Shown here: one piece after another, positions 38,273-46,649 of the stretch
How the letters are laid out: each line of letters begins with the position of its first letter
Numbering within the stretch: position 1 is the first letter of the stretch
DNA from: Arthrobacter livingstonensis
GTDB lineage: Bacteria > Actinomycetota > Actinomycetes > Actinomycetales > Micrococcaceae
Length of the DNA stretch: 64,000 bases
Direction: 5' to 3'
NCBI RefSeq assembly: GCF_003219815.1
Contig: NZ_QJVD01000003.1
Span: 124,001-188,000 of the forward strand
The notes under the pieces: model-generated
The model's database searches: none
What the model was told of the DNA's origin: nothing
The model's input: the letters and a program-made list of their open reading frames with translations, nothing else
Program-made: the position numbers and the translations under genes

Positions 38273-39058
38273 ATGCAGCCCACATTTGGCCGTGACGAGA
38301 ATACGCCGACGTTGATTGCCTCGGTGAGCCGCGCGCTGGCCGTCCTGGACTGCATTGGTTCGGCATCACGGCCGCTGCCGGCAAAATCCATTGCCCGGTC
38401 CACGGCCCTGAGCCTGGGCACCACCTACAACGTGCTGCGCACCCTGGCCCACTCCAGCTACGTGGTGGCGGACCACGACGGCTTTGTCCTCGGCCCGGCC
38501 CATCCCGCGCTGGTAGCGGACAGCGGCGCCATCGCCCTGGCCCAGGGGCGCGGGGTCCTCAATGGCATCCGGGATGAACTGCGGGCCGCGAGCTACCTGA
38601 GCCGGTTTAATGACGGGGAAATTGAGATTGTGGACATTGTGGACGGGCCGCTGACCCCGCGGGTGGACCTGTGGGTGGGTGTCCACGACAGTGCCCACGC
38701 CACCGCCTTCGGCAAGCAGATCCTGGCCGGCCTGGAAACGGCCGCCCGGATGGACTACATTTCCCGCCATCCGCTGGTGGAATTGACCCCCTATACCCTG
38801 TCCTCCCCGCGTAAATTCATGCGACTGCTCGCCAGCAGCCCCGCGTCCATGGTGGATGACCAGGAATACGCCTTGGGATTCTCCTGCGTGGCCGTCCCTG
38901 TTGCCACGTCGTCGTGGGTAGGGGCCCTGGCGGTGTCGTTCCCGGCCGGCGAGAAGCGCGAAGACGCACATGACACCCGGACCCTCCGCGCGGCGGCGTC
39001 CCGGCTGTCCCTCCTGCTCGGGGCCGGCGGCTACATCCCTCAGCGGCGTCAAGGGTGA
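38273..39058 (+). CDS. IclR-family transcriptional regulator
   Basis: A 261-residue regulator: an N-terminal winged helix (LPAKSIARSTALSLGTTYNVLRTL) and a C-terminal ligand domain (HATAFGKQILAGL, YALGFSCVAVPV). AAGGAG lies 5 bp before a GTG-ATG pair, and the ATG at 38273 is preferred. It is 127 bp upstream of, and in the same direction as, the E1/lipoyl operon and is probably its regulator. Confidence 0.88.
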   Translation: MQPTFGRDENTPTLIASVSRALAVLDCIGSASRPLPAKSIARSTALSLGTTYNVLRTLAHSSYVVADHDGFVLGPAHPALVADSGAIALAQGRGVLNGIRDELRAASYLSRFNDGEIEIVDIVDGPLTPRVDLWVGVHDSAHATAFGKQILAGLETAARMDYISRHPLVELTPYTLSSPRKFMRLLASSPASMVDDQEYALGFSCVAVPVATSSWVGALAVSFPAGEKREDAHDTRTLRAAASRLSLLLGAGGYIPQRRQG

Positions 39059-39185
39059 TTTTTTCACGCCTTGAAATGGCTGCCATGTTGACCCCCCTTG
39101 TTCCGGCCTAGGCTCGAAACACAGCTGAGGCAACGACCATGCCCACCATCGCGCCATGGATTTGCCGCTGAGGGATGGAGCAATG

Positions 39186-40208
39186 ATGACCATGGAATCG
39201 ACCGAGACCGCTGCCGGGCTCGATACAAAACAGCGGCAGGACCTGTTCCGCCAAATGGTCCTGATCAGGACGTTTGAGGAAGCAATCCTGCGGGAATACC
39301 ACGCGGACAAGAGCCCGGGCTTTGACATTGGAAAGGGCTTGATTCCCGGCGAGATGCACCTCTCCGCCGGACAGGAGCCGGTGGCCGCCGGTCTGTGCGC
39401 ACACCTGACCCGGGACGACGCCCTGACGGCAACGCACCGCCCGCACCACCTGGCCATCGCCAAGGGCATGGACCTGCGCTCGCTGGCCGGGGAGATCTTC
39501 GGCCGGGAATCCGGTCTGGGCCACGGCCGCGGCGGCCACATGCACCTGTTTGACCCCGCCACGCACTTTTCCTGTTCCGGCATTGTGGCCGAGGGGTTTC
39601 CGGCGGCACTGGGCCAGGCATTTGCGTTTCAGCGTGCGGGCACCGGGAACGTCGCCGCCGCGGTGGCCGGCGAAGGCGCGGCCAACGCCGGCCCGTTCCA
39701 CGAATCGCTTAACCTCGCGGCCTTGTGGAAACTGCCGGTCATCTTTGTCATCGAGGACAACGACTGGGGCATTTCCGTGGCCCGGGCCGCGTCCACGTCC
39801 GTGCCTTCCAATGCCGTCCGCGCTGCGGGCTACGGCATGCCGGGGATCCGGGTGGAGGGCAACGACGTCGAGGCCGTCCACGCCGCCGCCGGGGAAGCGG
39901 TTTCTCTGGCCCGGGCCGGTGGCGGGCCGAGCCTGATCGAGATCCACACCCTGCGCCTGTGGGGCCACTTTGAGGGGGACGCCCAGGGCTACCGGACCGA
40001 GCTCGCGGACGTTCCGGGCCGCGACCCCATTCCAGCGTACGAGCGCAGGTTGCGCGACGCCGGCGTGCTCACCGACGCGGACGTGAGCGACGCGGAGGCC
40101 GCGGCACGCACCCGGGTCGAGGACGCCGTCGACCATGCCAAGGCCGCGCCGGTACCCAACCCGGACGAGGCACTCAAGTATGTCTTTGTGGAAGGAGCAC
40201 AGTCATGA
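39186..40208 (+). CDS. Thiamine-dependent 2-oxoacid/acetoin dehydrogenase E1 alpha subunit
   Basis: A 340-residue E1 alpha protein. The ThDP motif is GEGAANAGPFHESLNLAALW; the usual GDG Asp is Glu, as in branched-chain E1 enzymes. THRPHHLAIAKG and GHGRGGHMHL are characteristic of the AcoA/PdhA family. Three ATGs lie close together; 39186 has the best spacing to GGAG. It overlaps E1 beta by ATGA. Substrate could be acetoin, pyruvate or another 2-oxoacid. Confidence 0.9.
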   Translation: MTMESTETAAGLDTKQRQDLFRQMVLIRTFEEAILREYHADKSPGFDIGKGLIPGEMHLSAGQEPVAAGLCAHLTRDDALTATHRPHHLAIAKGMDLRSLAGEIFGRESGLGHGRGGHMHLFDPATHFSCSGIVAEGFPAALGQAFAFQRAGTGNVAAAVAGEGAANAGPFHESLNLAALWKLPVIFVIEDNDWGISVARAASTSVPSNAVRAAGYGMPGIRVEGNDVEAVHAAAGEAVSLARAGGGPSLIEIHTLRLWGHFEGDAQGYRTELADVPGRDPIPAYERRLRDAGVLTDADVSDAEAAARTRVEDAVDHAKAAPVPNPDEALKYVFVEGAQS

Positions 40209-41269
40209 GCATCTCAACAGGCACGACGGCGGCACGGCGGTCCCTGCCCATCGAACCGGACGCGGGCACCCGCCGGCTGAACACGGCCAAGGCCCTGCAG
40301 GAGGCCATCGCCTCGCAGATGGAGCAGGACGATTCCGTGTTTGTGATGGGCGAGGACGTGGCTGCCTATGGCGGCATCTTCTCCTCCACCACAGGGCTGC
40401 TGGAGACGTTCGGCCCGCAGCGCGTCATTGACACGCCCATCTCCGAGTCCGCGTTCATCGGGCTCGGGATCGGTGCGGCCGTGGAAGGCATGCGGCCCAT
40501 CGTGGAGCTCATGTTCGCGGACTTCTTCGGCGTCTGCATGGACCAGATCTACAACCACATGGCCAAGATCCACTACGAATCCGGCGGCAACGTCCGCGTT
40601 CCCATGGTGCTCATGACGGCGGTGGGAGGCGGATATTCCGACGGCGCGCAGCACTCCCAGACGCTGTGGGGGACGTTCGCGCACCTGCCCGGCATGAAGG
40701 TGGTGGTCCCGTCCAACCCGTACGACGCGAAGGGGCTCATGACGGCGGCCATCCAGTCCGATGACCCCGTGGTGTACATGTTCCACAAGGGCGTCATGGG
40801 CCTGGCCTGGATGGCGAAAAACAAGCGCTCCATCGGCGCCGTTCCCGAAGAGGACTATGTGGTGCCGATCGGCAAGGCCAAGGTGGTCCGCGAAGGCACC
40901 GACGTGAGCATTGTGACCCTGTCACTGTCCGTGCACCACAGCCTGGACGTGGCGGAGAAGCTGGCGGGAGAGGGCATCAGCGTTGAGGTGCTGGACCTGC
41001 GCTCGCTGGTGCCGCTGGACCGGGAGGCCGTCATCGCCACGGCCGCCAAGACCGGAAGGGTCATTGTGGTGGATGAGGACTACCAGTCATTTGGCCTGTC
41101 CGGGGAGATCGCGGCGACCATCACCGAACACGACCCGGCACCGCTGTTGCACTTCAGCCGCGTGTGCGTGCCGGACGTGCCCATTCCGTACGCCCGGGAA
41201 CTGGAATATGCTGTGTTGCCAACGGCCGCACGCATCGAGGCCGCAGTCCGGACGGCGGTTACTGCATGA
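40205..41269 (+). CDS. 2-oxoacid/acetoin dehydrogenase E1 beta subunit
   Basis: A 354-residue transketolase-like beta subunit with MGEDVAAYGGIFSSTTGL, DTPISESAFIGLGIGAA and the C-terminal domain VEVLDLRSLVPLDREAV. It pairs with the preceding alpha subunit to form the decarboxylating or dehydrogenating E1 heterotetramer that transfers an acyl group to a lipoyl domain. ATGA overlaps on both sides show tight translational coupling with the alpha and lipoyl genes. Confidence 0.92.
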   Translation: MSISTGTTAARRSLPIEPDAGTRRLNTAKALQEAIASQMEQDDSVFVMGEDVAAYGGIFSSTTGLLETFGPQRVIDTPISESAFIGLGIGAAVEGMRPIVELMFADFFGVCMDQIYNHMAKIHYESGGNVRVPMVLMTAVGGGYSDGAQHSQTLWGTFAHLPGMKVVVPSNPYDAKGLMTAAIQSDDPVVYMFHKGVMGLAWMAKNKRSIGAVPEEDYVVPIGKAKVVREGTDVSIVTLSLSVHHSLDVAEKLAGEGISVEVLDLRSLVPLDREAVIATAAKTGRVIVVDEDYQSFGLSGEIAATITEHDPAPLLHFSRVCVPDVPIPYARELEYAVLPTAARIEAAVRTAVTA

Positions 41270-41496
41270 GCGAAGTCCTGTTCCCGATGATGACGGGTGA
41301 CGCGTCCGAGCCCGGCGTGCTCGCCACCTGGTACGTGGCCGACGGTGATGTGGTGGCCGAAAAGCACCTGCTGGCCGAGGTGGCCATCGACAAGGTCGAC
41401 GCCGAAATCTACGCGCCCGTGGCTGGGACGGTCCGGCTTCGGGTGGTGGAGGGCGACGAGGTGGCGCAGGGGGCCGTGATCGCCGTCATCGAATAG
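41266..41496 (+). CDS. Free-standing lipoyl (biotinyl-lipoyl-like) domain protein
   Basis: A 76-residue protein that is just one lipoyl domain, with the modification lysine in VAIDKVDAEIYAP. A typical E2 would continue into a subunit-binding domain and a 230-residue acyltransferase, but the frame stops here and no such gene follows. The ATG overlaps the E1 beta stop. It may be the acyl acceptor for the E1, with E2/E3 supplied elsewhere in the genome. Confidence 0.9.
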   Translation: MSEVLFPMMTGDASEPGVLATWYVADGDVVAEKHLLAEVAIDKVDAEIYAPVAGTVRLRVVEGDEVAQGAVIAVIE

Positions 41497-41512
41497 TCCC
41501 TGACTCCTCCCG

Positions 41513-41755
41513 AAGCGGAGCCGCTGGCGCGTCTCCGCTTCGGGTCCCGCGGAGTCAGGGGCCCAGTCAACTGCTCCCCAAAGGGAGCCGCTGGCGCGAC
41601 TCCGCTTCGGGTCCCCTCGCAGTTGTGGGCCCACCACGCCTCCCGCTGGCGCGTCTCGCCTTGGGACCCCTCGCAGTTGTGGGCCCACCAGGCCCTCGAG
41701 TGCTCGCGACTCCGCTTCGGGTCCCGCGCAGTTGTGGGCCCGCCACGCCCTCCCA
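41513..41755. repeat. Four imperfect tandem repeats of about 56-62 bp
   Basis: Right after the lipoyl gene the core CGCGACTCCGCTTCGGGTCC followed by C(T)CGCAGTTGTGGGCCC(A/G)CCACGCC recurs at about 41538, 41606, 41657 and 41711. The first unit is the most diverged. A looser relative (GCTGTGGGCCTCGGGCGCGGGACCC) is found near 42311-42336. It does not look coding on either strand and may act as a downstream terminator region or be an extragenic repeat family. Confidence 0.65.
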
Positions 41756-41772
41756 AGAAATTCGCGCCGCCC

Positions 41773-42078
41773 TCAGTGGGCGGCGAGGCGGAAACCAAGC
41801 CGGCGGCCGGCCCGCAGTCCGGTCTGTGCCACCGTCACCACCAGGGTGCCGATTTCCGGGATCCACTGGGCGGGGCGGACGGCCTGCGCAAGGGAGTTCA
41901 CCAGTTCGGCCGGTTCGGCGGACCAGTACAGGTGGTGGCCGCTGGGGGTGAAAAAAGTGACGGAACCGAGGTTGACATCCACGGCCGGGAGTACCGGAAT
42001 GCCTTCGGGACGCTGCGCCTGCTGCTGGGCCCGGATGGGGCGGCGGATGCGGTTAACTGACGTAGCGGTCATGGTCAT
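41773..42078 (-). CDS. Hypothetical protein, 101 residues
   Basis: The start at 42078 follows AAAGGG with good spacing. The first 30 residues are Arg/Gln-rich; the centre reads LPAVDVNLGSVTFFTPSGHH and then a strongly patterned stretch with Trp residues. I do not recognise a family. Coding is supported by the ribosome site and codon bias. It lies alone between the tandem repeats and a hairpin. Confidence 0.6.
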   Translation of the reverse strand: MTMTATSVNRIRRPIRAQQQAQRPEGIPVLPAVDVNLGSVTFFTPSGHHLYWSAEPAELVNSLAQAVRPAQWIPEIGTLVVTVAQTGLRAGRRLGFRLAAH

Positions 42079-42225
42079 TGCCCTTTGAGAGTGCTCTTGC
42101 CCGCACCGGTCGGCGGCGGGCCGCTTCCTCATCCGAGCCACCCTGTGAACATGGGGTTGGCGTGCGACCAGTCGGAGCTTGGCATCGCATCTCTTGAAGC
42201 TGGCACCACACTACCGCCAAAAAGT

Positions 42226-42273
42226 ACGACGGCGGGAGCCGGCGTAATAAATTACGCCACCTCCCGCCGTCGT
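42226..42273. terminator. Long hairpin downstream of sodium:solute symporter
   Basis: Outer arms ACGACGGCGGGAG/CTCCCGCCGTCGT and inner arms GGCGTAAT/ATTACGCC form one extended hairpin with a two-base AA loop. It lies 114 bp past the symporter stop on the minus strand. The rest of the 308-bp gap (42079-42386) shows no gene. Confidence 0.7.
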
Positions 42274-42386
42274 CCGCTCCCACTGCTCGCAAGCTCGCAG
42301 CGGGGCCCGTGCGGCTGTGGGCCTCGGGCGCGGGACCCTCGCGGGCGTGGGCCCAGTCGTCCGTCCCCGGCCATCCGCAAGGGCGG

Positions 42387-43913
42387 CTACTTTTTGGCGG
42401 TCACCGTATCAAGGTCGTCAACGTTGGAGTCCGTGGCGGCCGCGGCGAGGCGGTCGTCCCAGGCCTGGCGGATGTGTGCCGGCGTGCGCGGGGTGGCCAG
42501 CGAGACGGCCACATAGACCACCAGCGAGGCGGCGAGGCCATAGTAGATGGGCTCGTTGGCGTAAATGCCGTCGGCGCTGGCGATCACGCCGGTGGCGTAC
42601 AGGATCAGCAGCGCCACCGTCAGCGCGCAGCCAACGCACATGGACCAGGCCGCGCCCAAGCCGGTGCCGCGCTTCCAAGCCAGGCCGCCGATGATGGCGA
42701 CGAGCAGGCCGCCCACGAGGATGTCATAGGCGATGGTCAGGGCAAAGACCACGTCGTTGACCACAATGGAGATCAGCACCACCAGCAGGCCCAGGCCCAG
42801 GACGTACCAGCGGTTGGCGTTGACGTCGTGCTCGGGGTTGGAGGTATCCGAGGTGTCAATGGTCTTGCCGAACCAGCTGGCCACAAACGGAACCACGTCC
42901 TTGCGGGCCACCGTGGCGGCGGCGATCAGCGCCCCGGAAGCGGTGGACATCATGGCGGCGACGGCGGCCGCCATGACGATCCCGCCCAGGCCAATGGGCA
43001 GCAGGTTCGTGGCAACCTCGGCATACACCACGTCCTTGCCCAGGTTCGCGACGTCAATGGCGGGCAGGGCCACGCTGGCGGCCATGCCGATCAGCGCGCC
43101 GGCCACACCGTAAAGGATGCAGTAAATGCCGGCGGTGGCCCCGCCCAGACGGGCAACCTGGGGATCGCGGGCCGTGAACACGCGCTGCCAGATGTCCTGG
43201 CCGATCAGGATGCCAAGGGTGTAAATGACAAAGTAGGTGATGATGGTCTGCACGCCGATGCCGTTCCACTGGAAGAAGCTGGAGGCAACGCGGTCCTGGA
43301 TGCCGGAAAGGCCGCCGGCGGCATTCCAGGCAAACGGGAGCATGAGCAGGAACACTCCCACGGTCTTGATCACGAACTGGACCTGGTCGGCCAGCGTGAT
43401 GGACCACATGCCGCCGATGGTGGAGTACACCAGCACAATGGCGCCGCCCACGGCGATGGCCAGCCAGCGGTCCCAGCCGAACAGGACCACAAAGATGGTG
43501 GCGTAGGCGCCGGTGGAGGTCGCGGAGATCATGATGGTGTAAGCGAGCATGACAATGCCGGACATCTTGGTGGTTTCCTGGCCGTAGCGCAGGCTGAGCA
43601 TTTGCGAGACTGTGTAGATCTTCAGCCTTTGGATGGTGGGCGCAAACAGCAGGCTTAGCAGCAGCACGCCAACGCCGATTGCCACCACCAGCCACATGCC
43701 GGAGATGCCGAACTTGTAGCCGAGCCCCACCCCGCCGACGGTGGAGGCGCCACCCAGTACGACTGCGGCCATGGTGCCGGTGTAGAGGAACGGGCCAAGG
43801 CGGCGGCCTGCGACCAGGAAGTCGCTGTTGCTCTTGGTGCGCGACTTTCCCCACCAGCCAAAGGCCAGCATGGCCACCAGGTAGAGGACGACTATGGCAA
43901 TGTTCAAGGTCAT
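42387..43913 (-). CDS. Sodium:solute symporter family protein
   Basis: A 508-residue, 13-helix SSS-family carrier. Typical segments are FLVAGRRLGPFLYTGTMAAVVLGGASTVGG near the N-terminus and the helix AAVAAMMSTASGALIAAATVARKD, the sodium-site region. The start at 43913 follows GGAG. The cognate solute is not evident; related carriers take proline, pantothenate, urea or organic acids. It is divergent from an XRE-cupin regulator, which probably controls it. Confidence 0.9.
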   Translation of the reverse strand: MTLNIAIVVLYLVAMLAFGWWGKSRTKSNSDFLVAGRRLGPFLYTGTMAAVVLGGASTVGGVGLGYKFGISGMWLVVAIGVGVLLLSLLFAPTIQRLKIYTVSQMLSLRYGQETTKMSGIVMLAYTIMISATSTGAYATIFVVLFGWDRWLAIAVGGAIVLVYSTIGGMWSITLADQVQFVIKTVGVFLLMLPFAWNAAGGLSGIQDRVASSFFQWNGIGVQTIITYFVIYTLGILIGQDIWQRVFTARDPQVARLGGATAGIYCILYGVAGALIGMAASVALPAIDVANLGKDVVYAEVATNLLPIGLGGIVMAAAVAAMMSTASGALIAAATVARKDVVPFVASWFGKTIDTSDTSNPEHDVNANRWYVLGLGLLVVLISIVVNDVVFALTIAYDILVGGLLVAIIGGLAWKRGTGLGAAWSMCVGCALTVALLILYATGVIASADGIYANEPIYYGLAASLVVYVAVSLATPRTPAHIRQAWDDRLAAAATDSNVDDLDTVTAKK

Positions 43914-43956
43914 GTGATGCTCCAGAGTGCGGTGATGGTGAATCCCCCAAGAGAAA

Positions 43957-43971
43957 TTGCCTGAGAGGCAA
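43957..43971. promoter_or_regulatory. Palindrome between symporter and XRE-cupin gene
   Basis: TTGCCT-GAG-AGGCAA is a perfect inverted repeat 44 bp before the symporter start. It lies in the divergent promoter region and is a candidate binding site for the XRE-cupin regulator. Confidence 0.45.
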
Positions 43972-44087
43972 CATTCGTTGTCCATTAGGCTAAACTGTGA
44001 TTGACGTAACAGTCAATATGAGAACCTGCGGGCGGGCCGTATAGAGTCGCGGTGGGTGCCAGTGGCCCGGATATCCTAGGAGCAAAT

Positions 44088-44672
44088 ATGAAGGCATTGC
44101 CTGTTGAACCCAGCTCGGCGCCGGTTGCCATCGGGTCGCGGATCCGCGCCGCCCGGCAGTCCCAGCGTCTCACGATAGAACACGTCGCCGGCGCGACCGG
44201 GCTGACGAAGGGATTCCTGAGCCGCGTTGAGCGCGACCTGACCTCACCCAGTGTGGCGTCCCTGGTGACCCTGTGCCAAGTCCTGTCCGTCTCCATCGGC
44301 GACCTGTTCGCCGTGCCGGAGACGCACCTGACCCGCCGCGGAGAGGGGCCCCGCATTTCACTGGGAGGCGAAGGCATCGTGGAACGGCTGCTCACGGCCC
44401 GTTCCGAACGGCGCCTGCAGATCCTTGGCACCACCATTGCGCCGTTTGGCCGCGGCGAATCCGAGCTCTATGCCGTGGACTGCGACGTGGACGTGCTGCA
44501 CATTGTCAGCGGCGAGCTGACCTTGATCATGACCCAGGAATCGTATGACCTGAAGGCCGGCGACACGCTCTCCTTCCCCGGGCGCGAGCCGCACTCCTGG
44601 GAAAACCGCTCAGCGGCGCCGGTGGAGGCACTGTTCATCCTGGTTCCCGCAGCGTCGGGAACGGGTTCGTAG
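44088..44672 (+). CDS. XRE-family regulator with C-terminal cupin domain
   Basis: A 194-residue protein. Residues 14-70 form the helix-turn-helix (IRAARQSQRLTIEHVAGATGLTKGFLSRVERD). The C-terminal half is a cupin sensor (LHIVSGELTLIMTQESYDLKAGDTLSFPGREPHSWEN). PuuR-like regulators of this type control polyamine, amino acid or osmolyte genes. The start at 44088 is fixed by TAGGAG. It is divergent from the sodium:solute symporter. Confidence 0.9.
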   Translation: MKALPVEPSSAPVAIGSRIRAARQSQRLTIEHVAGATGLTKGFLSRVERDLTSPSVASLVTLCQVLSVSIGDLFAVPETHLTRRGEGPRISLGGEGIVERLLTARSERRLQILGTTIAPFGRGESELYAVDCDVDVLHIVSGELTLIMTQESYDLKAGDTLSFPGREPHSWENRSAAPVEALFILVPAASGTGS

Positions 44673-44699
44673 CCGGACGTCCCGCTTGGACGAATAGTT

Positions 44700-44753
44700 C
44701 GACCAATTCCGGTCCCGCCGGGCCGACCGACCAATTCCTAAGGTCCCGCCGGG
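44700..44753. repeat. Short direct repeat after XRE-cupin gene
   Basis: CGACCAATTCCGGTCCCGCCGGG (44700-44722) is repeated at 44728-44753 with three inserted or changed bases (CGACCAATTCCTAAGGTCCCGCCGGG). It lies in the 169-bp gap before the redox operon. Function is unknown. Confidence 0.6.
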
Positions 44754-44841
44754 TGCCTCACGGCTAACTCAAAGCCAACGCGTGGAATGTTGGAGTCAAC
44801 AATCGGCGTGAAGTACTTGATTTTGAGAGCGAGGCACCGTC

Positions 44842-45108
44842 ATGGCAGCAGCTGCGAACGGCAAGACGATCGCCAAGGCCGTCACCTCAGTGGTGGCCGC
44901 GGGCGCCTTGGGAGCGGCGGGCCTGGGCAGCGTTGCCCTGTACGGAACCATCACGGCCGCGAATGCGGCCAAGGCGGCCACCACCCAAAGCGCACCCTCC
45001 ACCACGACGCCGGACACCTCCGGCGGTTCCGGTTCCCAGTCCAATTCCGGCACGCAGCTGCTCCCCGGCAGTGGCGGCGCCAGCCAGTCGCGTTCGTCGG
45101 GTTCCTGA
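44842..45108 (+). CDS. Small membrane-anchored Ser/Thr/Gly-rich protein
   Basis: An 88-residue protein: an N-terminal signal-anchor helix (residues about 12-45, Ala/Val/Gly-rich) and a low-complexity tail of Ser, Thr, Gly and Gln containing TPDTSGGSGSQ. It is one base before apbE. In similar clusters this place is taken by an FMN-binding-domain protein flavinylated by ApbE. Here only an anchor and tail remain, and no known domain is visible. It may be a flavin acceptor through a Ser/Thr or a structural subunit; neither is shown. No strong ribosome site is seen. Confidence 0.7.
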   Translation: MAAAANGKTIAKAVTSVVAAGALGAAGLGSVALYGTITAANAAKAATTQSAPSTTTPDTSGGSGSQSNSGTQLLPGSGGASQSRSSGS

Positions 45109-45109
45109 G

Positions 45110-46075
45110 ATGGCCGTGGTAAGCCCGACGGCGCAGCGGGCCTGGCAGGTCTGGGGCCTGGCGGCATCGGTGGTGGTGTCCGACCCCGCGCAAGGCGACG
45201 CCGCGGCGGCACTGGCGCAAGGGGTGCTGGCCGCCGTCGACCTGGCCTGCAGCCGCTTCCGCAGTGATTCGGAGCTGATTACGCGCCGGCAGGACCTGGC
45301 CCGCGGCGCCACGGTCACCCCGCTGCTGGCCACCTTGATGGAATCCGCGCTGGCAGCCGCCCGCTGGACCGGCGGGGCCGTGGATCCCACGCTGGGCGGG
45401 GACCTCATGTCCCTGGGCTACGACAGGGACTTCGCCGCGCTTTTGCCCGGCGAAGGGCTTTTGCCAGGCGCCCACCAGCCCGGAATGGGCACGGCCAGGC
45501 TCCCCGGCTGGCAGCGCATCAGCCTGGACGGCCGGTTCCTGACGGTGCCGGCGGATGTCACGGTGGACCTGGGGGCCAGCGCCAAGGCCGTGGCGGCGGA
45601 CATGGCGGCGGCGCGCATCGCCGTCGAACTGGGATGTGGCGTGCTGGTGAACCTGGGCGGCGACATCGCCACCGCCGGCCCTGCCCCTGACGGTCCGGCC
45701 GGGCACTGGCAGGTTCTGGTCCAGGACCTGCCGGGGGACCCCGCCCAGCAGGTTGCCCTGCCGGCGGGGCATGCGCTGGCCACCTCCAGCACGGCCAAGC
45801 GCCGCTGGCAACAGGCAGGGGCGCTGCGGCACCACATTCTGGACCCGCGCTTTGGCATGCCGGCCGACGCCGTCTGGCGCACTGCCAGTGTGGCGGCCCC
45901 GAGCGCCTTGGAGGCGAATGCGTTCAGCACGGCCGCCATTGTCAAGGGACATGCGGCCGTGGCCTGGCTGCGCGGGTCGGGTGTCAGCTCCCGTTTGGTG
46001 GACGGGCGCGGGCGAGTCATCACGACGGCGGGTTGGCCGGCGGTAGCACTTGCGGGGGCCGGTTCGCATGGATGA
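45110..46075 (+). CDS. apbE: FAD:protein FMN transferase (ApbE)
   Basis: A 321-residue ApbE-family enzyme that attaches FMN to a Ser/Thr of extracytosolic redox proteins. Motifs are VDLGASAKAVAAD, GVLVNLGGDIATAG, ATSSTAKRRW and HHILDPRFGMPAD. There is no signal peptide in the chosen start at 45110, so it may act inside, or export may depend on an unseen start. It is translationally coupled (ATGGATGA) to the following membrane protein. Confidence 0.9.
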   Translation: MAVVSPTAQRAWQVWGLAASVVVSDPAQGDAAAALAQGVLAAVDLACSRFRSDSELITRRQDLARGATVTPLLATLMESALAAARWTGGAVDPTLGGDLMSLGYDRDFAALLPGEGLLPGAHQPGMGTARLPGWQRISLDGRFLTVPADVTVDLGASAKAVAADMAAARIAVELGCGVLVNLGGDIATAGPAPDGPAGHWQVLVQDLPGDPAQQVALPAGHALATSSTAKRRWQQAGALRHHILDPRFGMPADAVWRTASVAAPSALEANAFSTAAIVKGHAAVAWLRGSGVSSRLVDGRGRVITTAGWPAVALAGAGSHG

Positions 46076-46649
46076 AGCCATGTGGGCCTTTGGCCGGGTG
46101 AGCGGGCTGGTGTCCATGGTGCTGCTGACGGCGTCCGTGCTGCTGGGCATCCTGGCCCGTTCCGGCCGGCCCCTGCTGGTTATTCCGCGGTTTTCCGTGA
46201 CCCTGTTGCACCGCAACATCTCCCTGCTGGCCGTGGTCTTCCTGGTGCTGCACGTGGCGCCGCTGCTGCTGGACTCGTACGCGCGGGTGAACGTGGTGGA
46301 TGTGGTGGTCCCATTCCTGGGCAGCTACAAGCCGTTTTGGCAGGGCTTGGGCACGGTGGCACTGGACCTGGTGGCTGCCGTGGTGCTGACCGGGGTGTTC
46401 CGGCACCGGCTGGGGCCACGGACGTTCCGGACCGTGCACTGGCTCAGTTACGCCATGTGGCCGCTGGCGCTGGCGCATTCAGTGGGGAACGGCACGGACG
46501 GGACCAGCGCGCCGGTGGTGGCTGCCGCCGTCGTCCTTTGTGTGGCAGTCCTGGCCGCGGCGGCGTGGCGGATGTCCGCCGGGTTCCTGGAGACGGCGGC
46601 CGTGCGGCGCAGCGGCGGGAACGCCCGGAAGGGCTGGGGGCGGCCATGA
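46068..46649 (+). CDS. Ferric reductase-like transmembrane protein
   Basis: A 193-residue membrane protein with about five to six helices and the haem-binding histidine pattern of the ferric reductase-like domain: LLHRNISLLAVVFLVLHV and FRTVHWLSYAMWPLALAHS. It overlaps both neighbours. It could move electrons from the cytoplasmic flavoprotein/ferredoxin through two haems to an outward-facing acceptor. Confidence 0.85.
   Translation: MDEAMWAFGRVSGLVSMVLLTASVLLGILARSGRPLLVIPRFSVTLLHRNISLLAVVFLVLHVAPLLLDSYARVNVVDVVVPFLGSYKPFWQGLGTVALDLVAAVVLTGVFRHRLGPRTFRTVHWLSYAMWPLALAHSVGNGTDGTSAPVVAAAVVLCVAVLAAAAWRMSAGFLETAAVRRSGGNARKGWGRP

Noticed and set aside
43913-44087. A riboswitch upstream of the sodium:solute symporter.
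   Set aside because: Only one short palindrome is visible; there is no multi-stem architecture, so a protein operator is the simpler reading.
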